This document shows positions 15,985-24,023 of a stretch of DNA of 31,213 nt, piece after piece. The notes beneath the pieces are model-generated. The model saw only the letters and a program-made list of their open reading frames with translations. It made no database searches and was not told where the DNA came from. The DNA is from DATDDB01 sp035260545 (GTDB lineage: Bacteria > Pseudomonadota > Gammaproteobacteria > Burkholderiales > Gallionellaceae), in the NCBI GenBank assembly GCA_035260545.1, contig DATFUZ010000091.1, forward strand, positions 1 to 31,213, read 5' to 3'. Within the stretch, counting starts at the first letter, position 1. Each line of letters begins with the position of its first letter. A program made the position numbers and the translations under genes.

Positions 15985-16019
15985 TCCCGGCCGTAAAAAT
16001 CGACGGTTAGGCCAGCCGT

Positions 16020-17153
16020 ATGCAGACCTTGGCTACTCCGAAGCCTCAAGCTACCGCGATTCCGCAGACCCAAGGCATCAAGTACGCAGGCTCCAAGCAG
16101 AAGCTGCTGCCGCACATACTTGCCATGGTGGAAAAGGTCCGCCCCGCCACCGTGCTGGACGGCTTCGCCGGGAGCACGCGTGTGTCGCAGGCGCTGGCGC
16201 AGCGCGGCTACGCCGTGATTGCCAATGATTGCGCGGTGTGGTCCGAGGTGTTCGCCGCGTGCTACCTGCTCAATGAACGTCCGCCCGCACATTTCCAGCC
16301 GCTGATCGACCACCTGAACGGCCTGCCGCCGGAAGATGGCTGGTTTACCGAGACCTATGGCGGCGACCCGGACGAAATTTCATCTGCCGGACCAGATGGT
16401 CTGAAGAAGCCCTGGCAGCGCCGCAATACGCGCAAGCTCGACGCGATCCGCAACGAAATCGACCGGTTGAACCTGTCTGCCACGGAACGCGCCGTGCTGC
16501 TGGCCAGCTTGATGCTGGCGCTGGACGAGGTGGACAGCACGCTCGGCCACTACGCGTCCTATCTCAGCGCCTGGTCGCCGCGTTCCCACAAAGCCTTGCG
16601 CTTGCATGTGCCGGCGCTGCAGCCCCGGCGTGCCCCGCATCGTGTGTACCGCCGCGATATTTTCGGGCTGTTGCCAGAGGTCAGAGCCGACCTGGCCTAT
16701 CTCGATCCCCCATACGGCTCCAACAATGAGAAAATGCCACCTTCGCGGGTGCGCTATGCGGCCTATTATCATCTGTGGACCACTGTCTGCCTCAACGACA
16801 GGCCGCAGACCTTCGGCAAGGCGCAACGCAGGGCGGACACCTCGGACAGAACGGCCGCATCGGTATTCGAAGAATTCCGGCGCGATGAGGCGGGGCGGCT
16901 GATCGCCGTGGAAGCAATACGCCGGCTGTTGAGGGAAGTGCGGGCGCGCCATGTGCTGCTGTCCTACAGCTCGGGTGGGCGGGCGACGGCCGAGGCGCTG
17001 TACGAAGCCATCGCCGAGAGCGGGCGCCTGCTGGAGGTGGCCGAGATCGGCCACCCGAAAAACGTGATGGCCGGCATGCGCTGGACCAACCAATGGATAA
17101 GGGACGCGGAATTGCCCAACCGGGAATTCCTGTTCCTGGTGGAAAAAACCTAG
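16020..17153 (+). CDS. Orphan D12-class (Dam-like) N6-adenine DNA methyltransferase
   Basis: A 377-residue DNA methyltransferase with the alpha-class order: motif X KYAGSKQKLL (21-30), SAM motif I DGFAGSTRVS (47-56), a variable target-recognition region (~75-215), then catalytic DPPYGS (229-234). A C-terminal part ends in GMRWTNQWIRDAELPNREFLFL. It should methylate adenine at an unknown site. No restriction gene is adjacent, so it is an orphan enzyme or a remnant of a restriction system. It sits between purH and purD, two pathway partners, in DNA of similar base composition to its neighbours. The start is the ATG at 16020, with only a weak TTAGG upstream; the next ATG would cut off motif X. 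Confidence 0.88.
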   Translation: MQTLATPKPQATAIPQTQGIKYAGSKQKLLPHILAMVEKVRPATVLDGFAGSTRVSQALAQRGYAVIANDCAVWSEVFAACYLLNERPPAHFQPLIDHLNGLPPEDGWFTETYGGDPDEISSAGPDGLKKPWQRRNTRKLDAIRNEIDRLNLSATERAVLLASLMLALDEVDSTLGHYASYLSAWSPRSHKALRLHVPALQPRRAPHRVYRRDIFGLLPEVRADLAYLDPPYGSNNEKMPPSRVRYAAYYHLWTTVCLNDRPQTFGKAQRRADTSDRTAASVFEEFRRDEAGRLIAVEAIRRLLREVRARHVLLSYSSGGRATAEALYEAIAESGRLLEVAEIGHPKNVMAGMRWTNQWIRDAELPNREFLFLVEKT

Positions 17154-17188
17154 CAAACGACACTATAAAACGACAAGGGCAGCTTCAT

Positions 17189-18475
17189 ATGAAAATACTG
17201 GTAATCGGCAGCGGCGGGCGCGAGCATGCCCTGGCGTGGCGTCTGGCCCAGGGCCGCAAGGTGCAGAAAGTCTACGTTGCACCAGGCAATGCGGGCACCG
17301 CGCTCGAGGACGGCGTTGAGAATGTGGCGATCACCGCCATTCCCGAGCTGATCGAGTTCGCGAAGCGCGAGGACATCTACATGACCGTGGTCGGTCCCGA
17401 AGCGCCGCTGGCGGCGGGCGTCGTTGACGCCTTCCGTGCCGAAAAGCTGCGCATCTTCGGACCCAGCAAGGCGGCCGCGCAACTGGAATCGTCCAAGGAC
17501 TTCGCCAAGCGCTTCATGACGCGGCACAACATCCCCACCGCCTTCTTCGACACCTTCAGCGACATCGCCGCCGCGAAGGCCTACGTCGAGAAACACGGTG
17601 CGCCCATCGTGATCAAGGCCGACGGTCTCGCGGCGGGCAAGGGCGTGGTGGTGGCGATGACCCGGGAAGAGGCATTCGCCGCGATCGACATGATGCTGTC
17701 GGACAACAAACTGGGCGACGCCGGCGCGCGCGTGGTGATCGAGGAGTTTCTCGAGGGCGAGGAAGCCAGCTTCATCGTCATGGTGGACGGCAAGAACGTA
17801 TTGCCGCTCGCCACCAGCCAGGATCACAAGCGCCTGCTGGACGGCGACAAGGGGCCGAACACCGGCGGCATGGGTGCGTATTCTCCAGCCCCGGTGGTCA
17901 CCCCCACCATCCATGCGCGTGTCCTGCGCGAGGTGATCCAGCCCGTGGTGCGCGGCATGGCAAGCGAGGGCGTCACCTACACCGGCTTCCTCTATGCGGG
18001 GCTGATGATCTCGCCGGACGGCGCGATCAAGGTGCTGGAATTCAATTGCCGCATGGGTGACCCGGAAACCCAGCCCATCATGCTGCGCCTGAAGAGCGAT
18101 TTCGGGGTGCTCATCGAGCATGCCATCGCGGGTACGCTGGACCAGGTGGAGGCGGAGTGGGACAAGCGCGCTGCGCTGGGCGTGGTGCTGGCGGCGGCGA
18201 ACTATCCGGATGCGCCGCGCAAGGGCGATGTCATCTCCGGCCTGCCGGACAGCCGCGCCGCGCGGGCAATGGAAGACGCACATGTATTCCATGCCGGCAC
18301 CGCCATGCAGAATGGCGATGTGCTCACCAGCGGCGGCCGCGTGCTGTGCGTCACCGCCCTGGGCGCCATGCTGAAAATGGCGCAGAAGCGCGCCTACGAA
18401 GTGGCGGACCAGATCCGGTTTGATGGGGTGCAGATGAGGCGCGATATAGGCTGGCGCGCGATCAACCGCAAATGA
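17189..18475 (+). CDS. purD: Phosphoribosylamine-glycine ligase
   Basis: A 428-residue ATP-grasp enzyme that joins phosphoribosylamine to glycine in purine synthesis. The N-terminus MKILVIGSGGREHALAW is the family start, which fixes the ATG at 17189 despite 32 further in-frame codons upstream that overlap the methyltransferase. ATP-grasp motifs IVIKADGLAAGKGV, SQDHKRLLDGDKGPNTGGMG and LEFNCRMGDPETQ are present. A TATAAA at 17164-17169 could be a -10 box, without a matching -35. Separated from purH by the methyltransferase gene. Confidence 0.96.
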   Translation: MKILVIGSGGREHALAWRLAQGRKVQKVYVAPGNAGTALEDGVENVAITAIPELIEFAKREDIYMTVVGPEAPLAAGVVDAFRAEKLRIFGPSKAAAQLESSKDFAKRFMTRHNIPTAFFDTFSDIAAAKAYVEKHGAPIVIKADGLAAGKGVVVAMTREEAFAAIDMMLSDNKLGDAGARVVIEEFLEGEEASFIVMVDGKNVLPLATSQDHKRLLDGDKGPNTGGMGAYSPAPVVTPTIHARVLREVIQPVVRGMASEGVTYTGFLYAGLMISPDGAIKVLEFNCRMGDPETQPIMLRLKSDFGVLIEHAIAGTLDQVEAEWDKRAALGVVLAAANYPDAPRKGDVISGLPDSRAARAMEDAHVFHAGTAMQNGDVLTSGGRVLCVTALGAMLKMAQKRAYEVADQIRFDGVQMRRDIGWRAINRK

Positions 18476-18530
18476 TTTCGCTTCCATTTCTTCGGTGATG
18501 CTGCGTTGGCTTCCGCGCTCGCTCCTTGCT

Positions 18531-18634
18531 GTGCAACGGCGACACGTTACTGGCGTAGCCAGCCGTTTGCGGGAGCCGTTGCTTGGCCGCCTTTCCCGCA
18601 CTCGTGGCTTACGCCCACCGTGTCAAGGCGGCAC
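18531..18634. repeat. Large nested inverted repeat in the purD-tsaC gap
   Basis: The 268-bp gap between purD and tsaC contains nested arms with a common centre near 18583: GTGC (18531)/GCAC (18631), GACACG (18541-18546)/CGTGTC (18619-18624), GGCGTAGCCA (18552-18561)/TGGCTTACGCC (18605-18615, one bulge) and TGCGGGA (18568-18574)/TCCCGCA (18594-18600). The RNA could fold into a ~104-nt stem. The left flank shares GCGTTG-N8-GCTCGC (18503-18522) with the purH-side hairpin (15880-15898). No coding gene was found; the 72-codon frame at 18495-18713 has no protein-like features. Confidence 0.5.
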
Positions 18635-18743
18635 GTGCACTACCTGCGTCGCTCGCTTGTCGCCGCCTTGCCTTACCTTTGAAATGAAACCGAAATCCGG
18701 CTTTTCAAATTAATTAGGGCGGCCCGCCCTGGGCGACTTGAAC

Positions 18744-19289
18744 ATGAGGCAGACCGGCAAAGTAAGAGCACACTTGAAACGCGGCGGGGTGATCGCCTAT
18801 CCCACCGAGTCGTGCTACGGCTTCGGTTGCGATCCGGCCAACCGCGCCGCCGTGCTGCGGGTGCTCAAGATGAAGCGGCGGCCGCAATACAAAGGCCTGA
18901 TCCTCATTGCGGCTAACTACCGCCAGGTCGCGCGCTACATCCGGCCGCTGGATGCCGCAGGCCAGCGCCGGCTGGAACAGGGCGGGCGGGAAGCCACCAC
19001 GTACCTCATGCCGGCGAAGGCATCGTGCCCGCGCTGGCTGCGCGGCGCGCATGATACGCTGGCCGTACGCCTCACTGCGCATCCCGTCGCGCGGGACTTG
19101 TGCCGGGCGTTGGGCGTGGCGCTGGTTTCCACCAGCGCGAATATCGGGGGTGATCGGCCCGCGCGCACCCGTGCCGAGTGCGCGCGCCGCTTCGGCGGGC
19201 AGGCGCTGGTGTTGCCGGGCCGGGTGGGCCGTCGCAAGCGGCCCTCGACGATCAGAAGCTGGTCGGATGGTAAAATCATCCGCAAATGA
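18744..19289 (+). CDS. tsaC: Threonylcarbamoyl-AMP synthase (TsaC/YrdC)
   Basis: A 181-residue enzyme that makes threonylcarbamoyl-AMP from threonine, bicarbonate and ATP for the t6A37 modification of tRNAs reading ANN codons. Family motifs are GGVIAYPTESCYGFGCD (14-30), the KxKRRP loop (42-47), LAVRL and STSAN (129-133). The ATG at 18744 is preferred over a TTG two codons upstream. hemF follows after 26 bp; tsaC and hemF are neighbours in many proteobacteria. Confidence 0.93.
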   Translation: MRQTGKVRAHLKRGGVIAYPTESCYGFGCDPANRAAVLRVLKMKRRPQYKGLILIAANYRQVARYIRPLDAAGQRRLEQGGREATTYLMPAKASCPRWLRGAHDTLAVRLTAHPVARDLCRALGVALVSTSANIGGDRPARTRAECARRFGGQALVLPGRVGRRKRPSTIRSWSDGKIIRK

Positions 19290-19315
19290 TTCAGGAAATA
19301 CGGAGGAGAAAAACG

Positions 19316-20230
19316 ATGGATAGTGCCGCGGTAAAAGAATACCTGCTCGAATTGCAGGAACTCATCGTCGAACGCCTGGAGCAGGTGGACGGCAGGAAAT
19401 TCCTGCGCGACAAATGGGAGCGCGCCACAGGCTCAGGCGGCATCGGCAAGGGCGAGGGCATCAGCTGCATCATCGAGGAAGGCAATGTGCTGGAGCGCGG
19501 CGGTGTCGCCTTCTCCCACGTGCAGGGCGACAAAATGCCGGCCTCCGCCACCGCGCACCGTCCGGAGCTGGCCGGCTGCAGCTGGGAGGCCATGGGCGTG
19601 TCGCTGGTGATGCACCCGCGCAATCCCTACGCACCCACCTCGCACGCCAACGTGCGCATGTTCATGGCGAAGAAGCCGGATGGCGGCACGGTGTTCTGGT
19701 TTGGCGGCGGCATGGACCTCACTCCCTATTACGGCTTCGAGGAAGACGCGGTGCATTTCCACCAGATCTGCAAGAATTCGCTCGCGCCTTTCGATCCCTC
19801 GCTGCATCCCAAATTCAAGAAATGGTGCGACGACTACTTCTTCCTCAAGCACCGCAACGAGCCGCGCGGTGTGGGCGGCATCTTCTTCGATGATTTGAGC
19901 GAGCCGGATTTCGACACCTGCTTCGCCATCCAGCAGAGTGTAGGCGATCACTATCTTTCGGCTTATGTACCCCTTCTGGAAAAACGCAAGGACACGCCCT
20001 ACGGCGAACGCGAGCGCGACTTCCAGCTATACCGGCGCGGGCGCTATGTGGAATTCAACCTGGTGATAGATCGCGGCACCATCTTCGGCCTGCAGTCCAA
20101 CGGGCGCACCGAATCAATCCTGCTTTCCATGCCGCCGCTGGTGAAGTGGCGCTACGACTGGCACCCCGAGAAGGGTACGCCCGAGGCGGAACTGTATGAA
20201 AACTTCCTGATGCCGAAAGACTGGGTGTGA
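19316..20230 (+). CDS. hemF: Oxygen-dependent coproporphyrinogen III oxidase
   Basis: A 304-residue cytosolic homodimeric enzyme that oxidatively decarboxylates coproporphyrinogen III to protoporphyrinogen IX. Family blocks include MGVSLVMHPRNPYAPTSHAN, WFGGGMDLTPYY, FFLKHRNEPRGVGGIFFDD and RRGRYVEFNLVIDRGT. The start is fixed at ATG 19316 by a strong GGAGGAG Shine-Dalgarno sequence at 19302-19308; an upstream in-frame ATG at 19286 would overlap tsaC. HemJ, the next enzyme, is encoded at 3068-3484. Confidence 0.97.
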   Translation: MDSAAVKEYLLELQELIVERLEQVDGRKFLRDKWERATGSGGIGKGEGISCIIEEGNVLERGGVAFSHVQGDKMPASATAHRPELAGCSWEAMGVSLVMHPRNPYAPTSHANVRMFMAKKPDGGTVFWFGGGMDLTPYYGFEEDAVHFHQICKNSLAPFDPSLHPKFKKWCDDYFFLKHRNEPRGVGGIFFDDLSEPDFDTCFAIQQSVGDHYLSAYVPLLEKRKDTPYGERERDFQLYRRGRYVEFNLVIDRGTIFGLQSNGRTESILLSMPPLVKWRYDWHPEKGTPEAELYENFLMPKDWV

Positions 20231-20238
20231 GGCATAAG

Positions 20239-20264
20239 AAAGGGCGCCGCAGGCGCCCTTTTTC
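20239..20264 (+). terminator. Intrinsic terminator of the tsaC-hemF unit
   Basis: AAAGGGCGCC (20239-20248), loop GCA, GGCGCCCTTT (20252-20261), then TT: a perfect 10-bp stem with a T-tract, nine bases behind the hemF stop. Confidence 0.9.
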
Positions 20265-20430
20265 ATGGCGTCGCGTGAAATGCGACGACGGGCGTTGTAC
20301 CCGGCGCGATTGACCGAGGCGGCCTGCGTTACAGTCGACACCCGGTGGACGAGCGCCGCCCAAGGTGGCAAGTTCCCCGCAATAGGTGTAGATTATCCGC
20401 AAGCCATCTCAGCCGACGAGGAGAAGAACC

Positions 20431-20913
20431 ATGGCCAAGGCACCTGCAATCAATATAGGAATATCCGACAAGGATCGCAAGAAGGTGGCCGAGGGCCTGT
20501 CGCGCATGCTGGCCGACACCTACACCCTCTACCTCAAGACCCACAACTTCCACTGGAACGTCACCGGCCCCATGTTCCAGACCCTGCACCTGATGTTCAT
20601 GACGCAGTACACCGAGATCTGGAATGCGGTGGACCTCGTCGCCGAGCGCATCCGCGCGCTGGGTTATCCGGCGCCAGGCACCTACAAGGAATTCGCCGCG
20701 CTCACCAGCATCAAGGAAACCAGTGGCGTGCCTGCCGCGAAAGAGATGATCAGGCAACTGGTGGAGGGGCAGGAAGCGGTGGTGCGCACCGCGCGCGCGG
20801 TGCTGCCTATCGCGGAAAAGGCCGGCGATCAGCCGACTGTGGATCTGCTTTCCGCGCGCATGGAAGTGCACGAAAAAAACGCGTGGATGCTCCGCAGCCT
20901 GCTGGAAGACTGA
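20431..20913 (+). CDS. dps: Dps-family ferritin-like DNA-protection protein
   Basis: A 160-residue four-helix protein that forms 12-mers, oxidises Fe(II) with peroxide and stores iron. The ferroxidase-site region shows HNFHWNV (His38, His41), TLHLMF (His53) and AVDLVAERIR (Asp68, Glu72). The position four residues after His53, usually Glu or Asp, is Met57. The start at 20431 has a good GAGGAG Shine-Dalgarno sequence (20418-20423). The 167-bp upstream gap, after the hemF terminator, must hold its own promoter; I saw only weak matches and no certain OxyR site. Confidence 0.93.
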   Translation: MAKAPAINIGISDKDRKKVAEGLSRMLADTYTLYLKTHNFHWNVTGPMFQTLHLMFMTQYTEIWNAVDLVAERIRALGYPAPGTYKEFAALTSIKETSGVPAAKEMIRQLVEGQEAVVRTARAVLPIAEKAGDQPTVDLLSARMEVHEKNAWMLRSLLED

Positions 20914-21059
20914 CCGGCTGGCGTTGGCCGGCGGCTGTCGCGGGAAGGCATCGGCGGCCATTGCCCTTTTGGATGGGCCATGCTAAAAGCCATAAGGCTG
21001 GAATGGATTAGGTTATTTCGCCTGTTCCATTTGTCCGACTCACTTATCGGGAGAACATC

Positions 21060-21509
21060 ATGGGCCTTATGGATTGGTGGCGGCGCGAGCAGGCAAAGCC
21101 GTCGGAAAGCGCGGTCAGGGGGGCGATCAACCAGACGCCCATCCGGGGGCTGAATGTCGCGGACGCCGTGTCCGCCCACGCCGCGTGGAAAGAGCGCCTG
21201 TTCCACTATGTGAACGGTACGTCCACCGAAAAACTCGACGAGAACGTGATTTGCCGGGACGATGCCTGCGTGCTCGGCAAGTGGATCTACGGCGACGCGC
21301 GCTCCTTCCTTTCCGAAGTGCCGGATTATCACCGCCTGAAATCAGCCCATGCGGCGTTTCACGTCGCAGCGGCGGACATCGTGCGCGCGGTCAATGCAAA
21401 CCACAGGAACAAGGCAGAGAAACTCCTGGTGGAGGGGCCGTTCTCGGAACAGTCGCGCGACGTGCAGATGATGCTGGCCAAGCTCTACGCCAAGCTTGGG
21501 GAGGAATAG
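21060..21509 (+). CDS. Stand-alone CZB (chemoreceptor zinc-binding) domain protein
   Basis: A 149-residue cytoplasmic protein made almost entirely of one CZB domain (~30-110). Zinc ligands fit the family: His40 (AHAAWK), Cys70 (CVLGKW), His97 and His101 (SAHAAFHVA). CZB domains sense zinc or hypochlorous acid and control chemoreceptors and diguanylate cyclases such as DgcZ. Here the domain is not fused to any output; the next gene on the same strand is a diguanylate cyclase without a CZB domain, an obvious candidate partner. The start at 21060 follows a GGGAGA sequence. Confidence 0.88.
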   Translation: MGLMDWWRREQAKPSESAVRGAINQTPIRGLNVADAVSAHAAWKERLFHYVNGTSTEKLDENVICRDDACVLGKWIYGDARSFLSEVPDYHRLKSAHAAFHVAAADIVRAVNANHRNKAEKLLVEGPFSEQSRDVQMMLAKLYAKLGEE

Positions 21510-21815
21510 CGGACTGAAAAACGCGCGCTTTTGCGCGCACGATGCTCCCGGCGGCCGAACTTCGAGCCGCCCCTCCTGAGGTGCAGGGTCCGGGCGCGAA
21601 TTCGCGCCTGAGCGTGGCTGCTCTTTATTCTTTGGAATCCGGACGGCTTCCGTAATATCCTGTATGTGGTCATCTCGACCGCATGCCCGAGCCCGGTCTC
21701 GTCGGGGGGCACTGTTTGTAACGGCGCCCGCGTATACCCGGCAAGATGCGGAACTGGAGATTTCTTGAAGCCGGGCGGGCGCGGCCACAAATTTTGATGT
21801 CGACTAGGTAAGGGA
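21510..21815. other. 306-bp intergenic region, CZB gene to diguanylate cyclase
   Basis: No protein-coding gene is credible here. It holds the GCGCGC-TTTT-GCGCGC hairpin at 21523-21538 and a perfect 16-bp palindrome GGCGCGAATTCGCGCC (21593-21608), which could be an operator or a hairpin. A weak AGGTAAGGGA sequence ahead of the ATG at 21816 may be the ribosome-binding site of the cyclase gene. I found no convincing -35/-10 pair. Confidence 0.5.
21516..21538 (-). terminator. Hairpin with T-tract on the minus strand
   Basis: GCGCGC (21523-21528), TTTT loop, GCGCGC (21533-21538). The T-rich tract follows the stem only when read on the minus strand (stem then GTTTTTC), so it would stop antisense transcription coming from the cyclase side rather than the CZB transcript. 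In the plus direction it may only be a 3'-end hairpin. Confidence 0.35.
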
Positions 21816-24002
21816 ATGTCGCAAGACAAGAAGGACAGTCTGATCACCAGGCGTTTTTTTGCGCCATTGGCCGGCATCGCCGTTGGGCTGGCGGTGGCGG
21901 GCGCGGGGGAGCGCGGCTTCGTCCTTGAAACGCACCGCATCAACCAGGATCAGCGCAATCGCGTCATCAGCATTCTGGGAGAGCATCGTGCCGCACTGGA
22001 AGGTGCGCTGAACGAAACTCTCTACCTGGCCAACGGGCTCGTGGCCTATGTGCAGACCCAGCCGCACCTTGATCGGCGCATCATCAAGTCCATGCTGGCG
22101 ACGCTCTACAGCCAGGGGCGCAATATACGCAACATCGGGCTTGCGCCTGGAAATCGGCTCTCTTACATCTATCCTGAAAAGGGCAATGAGGCCGCCCTCG
22201 GCCTGTACTATCCCGACCTTCCCAAACAATGGCCCGCAGTGAAACGCGCCATCGACCAGCGCCGTCCTACGCTGGCTGGGCCGCTTCAGTTGAAGCAGGG
22301 TGGCGCGGGCCTGATCTACCGGGTGCCGGTGTTTCGCGGGCCGCAGCACAAGTACTGGGGCATGATCAGCATGGTGCTGGACCCGCAACGCCTGATGCAC
22401 GATGCGGGCGTCGCGCCCAGGGTGGATGGTCTGACGCTCGCGCTGCGCGGCATGGATGGCAAGGGCTCGCAGGGCGCGACCTTTCTGGGTGACCCGGCAC
22501 TCTTCTCCGCCGATTCGGTCAGGGCCGCCATACGCACCCCGGGCGGGGAGTGGGAAATGGCGGCCATGCCGGAGGAGGGCTGGACGCACGGCTCCCGCCT
22601 GGCCTGGCTGCGAACCGCCTCGCTCGTGCTTGCAGCCGTGCTGGGAGTCCTCGTCTACCACGCATTGGCGAGCGCGGCGCGGCAGTTGCGCGTGGAACGC
22701 CTCGCGTCGCGCAGCCGCGACGAACTCAACGAAGCCCAGCGCATCGCCATGATAGGCAGCTGGGTGCTCGACTTGCGCACCAACACGCTCGAGTGGTCGG
22801 ACGAGATCTACCGCATCTTCGAACTGGACCCCGGGAAGTTCCGGGCGTCCTACGACTCCTTCCTCAACGCCGTTCACCCCGAAGACCGCGAGCGGGTGAA
22901 CAAGGCCTTCTCGGACTCCGTTGCCAACCGCACGCCCTACGACATCACGCACCGCCTGCTGCTCCCCGATCAGCGCATCAAATATGTGCGCGAGCACAGC
23001 GAGACGGCGTATGACGAGGACGGCAAGCCCATGGTCTCGCGCGGAACGGTGCAGGACATTACGCGCCTGCAGGAGGCTGAAAATGCGCTGCGCGAAAGCG
23101 AGGAGCGCTGGAAGTTCGCCCTGGAAGGCGCGGGCGACGGCGTGTGGGACTGGAACCTGCAGACGGGGGAGATGTTTCTCTCGGCACAGGAAATGCACGT
23201 TCTCGGCTACGACGGCGAAGGCCCTGCGCACACCACCATGGACGCATGGCTGGAGAGGCAACATCCGGATGACAGGGCGCGCGGCCGGGAGGCGCTCGAA
23301 GCCTACCTCGAAGGCCGTACGCCGCTGTATATTTGCGAATTCCGCACGCGTGCGCGGGACGGAACCTGGCGCTGGGTGCTGGCGCGCGGCATGCTGGTGA
23401 GCCGCACGCCGGACGGCAAGCCGCTGCGCATGATAGGCACGCATGCGGACATCACAGAGCGCAAGCAGGTGGAAGACGCGCTGCGCGAAAGCGAGGAGAA
23501 GCTGCGCGTTCTCGCCAACACTGATACTCTGACCGGCATCACCAATCGCCGCCACTTCCTCGCGCAGGTGGAATTGGAGCTGGCGCGCACAGACCGTTTC
23601 CACAGTCCCGGCGCGCTGATCATGCTGGACATCGATTACTTCAAGCGCATAAACGACACCTACGGGCACGCAGTGGGAGATGCGGTCTTGTGCCATTTCA
23701 CCTCCACTACCCAGCAGCGCCTGCGCAAGATCGATCTGCTGGGCCGCCTTGGCGGCGAGGAGTTCGGCATTTTTCTGCCGGGCACGGATGCGCAGGGCGC
23801 CATGGCGTTTGCCGAGAAGTTGCGCGCCCACATCGAGGCGGCGCCCGCGCCATCGGACAGGGGGCCGATCAAGTTCACGGTGAGCATGGGTGTGGCCGAA
23901 TTCGATCCGGATGATTCGGTGCTGGAAACCCTGATGGTGCGTGCGGACATTGCGCTCTACCGCGCGAAGGAGGGCGGGCGCAACCGCGTCGAGTCGGGGT
24001 GA
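21816..24002 (+). CDS. CHASE-PAS-PAS-GGDEF diguanylate cyclase
   Basis: A 728-residue inner-membrane signalling protein that should make cyclic di-GMP. Order: cytoplasmic start, helix ~15-32, periplasmic CHASE-type sensor (~45-255, with IRNIGLAPGNRLSYIYP), helix ~265-287, first PAS/PAC (~300-420, IGSWVLDLRTNTLEWSDEIY), second PAS/PAC (~426-552, DGVWDWNLQTGEMFLS), then GGDEF (~560-728). The active site is GGEEF (646-650), and RKID (637-640) upstream has exactly the spacing of the inhibitory c-di-GMP I-site, so feedback inhibition is likely. DIDYFKRINDTYGHAVGD is intact. There is no EAL domain. It may act with the CZB protein encoded upstream. Confidence 0.93.
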   Translation: MSQDKKDSLITRRFFAPLAGIAVGLAVAGAGERGFVLETHRINQDQRNRVISILGEHRAALEGALNETLYLANGLVAYVQTQPHLDRRIIKSMLATLYSQGRNIRNIGLAPGNRLSYIYPEKGNEAALGLYYPDLPKQWPAVKRAIDQRRPTLAGPLQLKQGGAGLIYRVPVFRGPQHKYWGMISMVLDPQRLMHDAGVAPRVDGLTLALRGMDGKGSQGATFLGDPALFSADSVRAAIRTPGGEWEMAAMPEEGWTHGSRLAWLRTASLVLAAVLGVLVYHALASAARQLRVERLASRSRDELNEAQRIAMIGSWVLDLRTNTLEWSDEIYRIFELDPGKFRASYDSFLNAVHPEDRERVNKAFSDSVANRTPYDITHRLLLPDQRIKYVREHSETAYDEDGKPMVSRGTVQDITRLQEAENALRESEERWKFALEGAGDGVWDWNLQTGEMFLSAQEMHVLGYDGEGPAHTTMDAWLERQHPDDRARGREALEAYLEGRTPLYICEFRTRARDGTWRWVLARGMLVSRTPDGKPLRMIGTHADITERKQVEDALRESEEKLRVLANTDTLTGITNRRHFLAQVELELARTDRFHSPGALIMLDIDYFKRINDTYGHAVGDAVLCHFTSTTQQRLRKIDLLGRLGGEEFGIFLPGTDAQGAMAFAEKLRAHIEAAPAPSDRGPIKFTVSMGVAEFDPDDSVLETLMVRADIALYRAKEGGRNRVESG

Positions 24003-24023
24003 AACCGCGCGCGACGCGCGCGC

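Noticed and set aside
14334..16313. 659-codon open frame on the minus strand over purH
   Set aside because: It is antisense to the clear purH gene and the methyltransferase start, is rich in His/Gln/Gly/Arg as expected of GC-rich shadow frames, and shows no domain.
17150..18601. 483-codon minus-strand frame over purD
   Set aside because: Shadow of purD; no family features.
18495..18713. 72-codon frame in the purD-tsaC gap
   Set aside because: It lies across the nested inverted repeat, has no clear Shine-Dalgarno sequence and encodes an Arg/Cys/Pro-rich peptide without known motifs; the hairpin explains the sequence better.
21804..23831. 675-codon minus-strand frame over the diguanylate cyclase
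   Set aside because: Antisense shadow of a gene with intact CHASE, PAS and GGDEF motifs; no protein-like features.
24005..24023. GC-only inverted repeat between the cyclase gene and ubiA as a bidirectional terminator
   Set aside because: CGCGCG arms are present but no T-tract follows on either strand, and the run could simply be CG-rich sequence.
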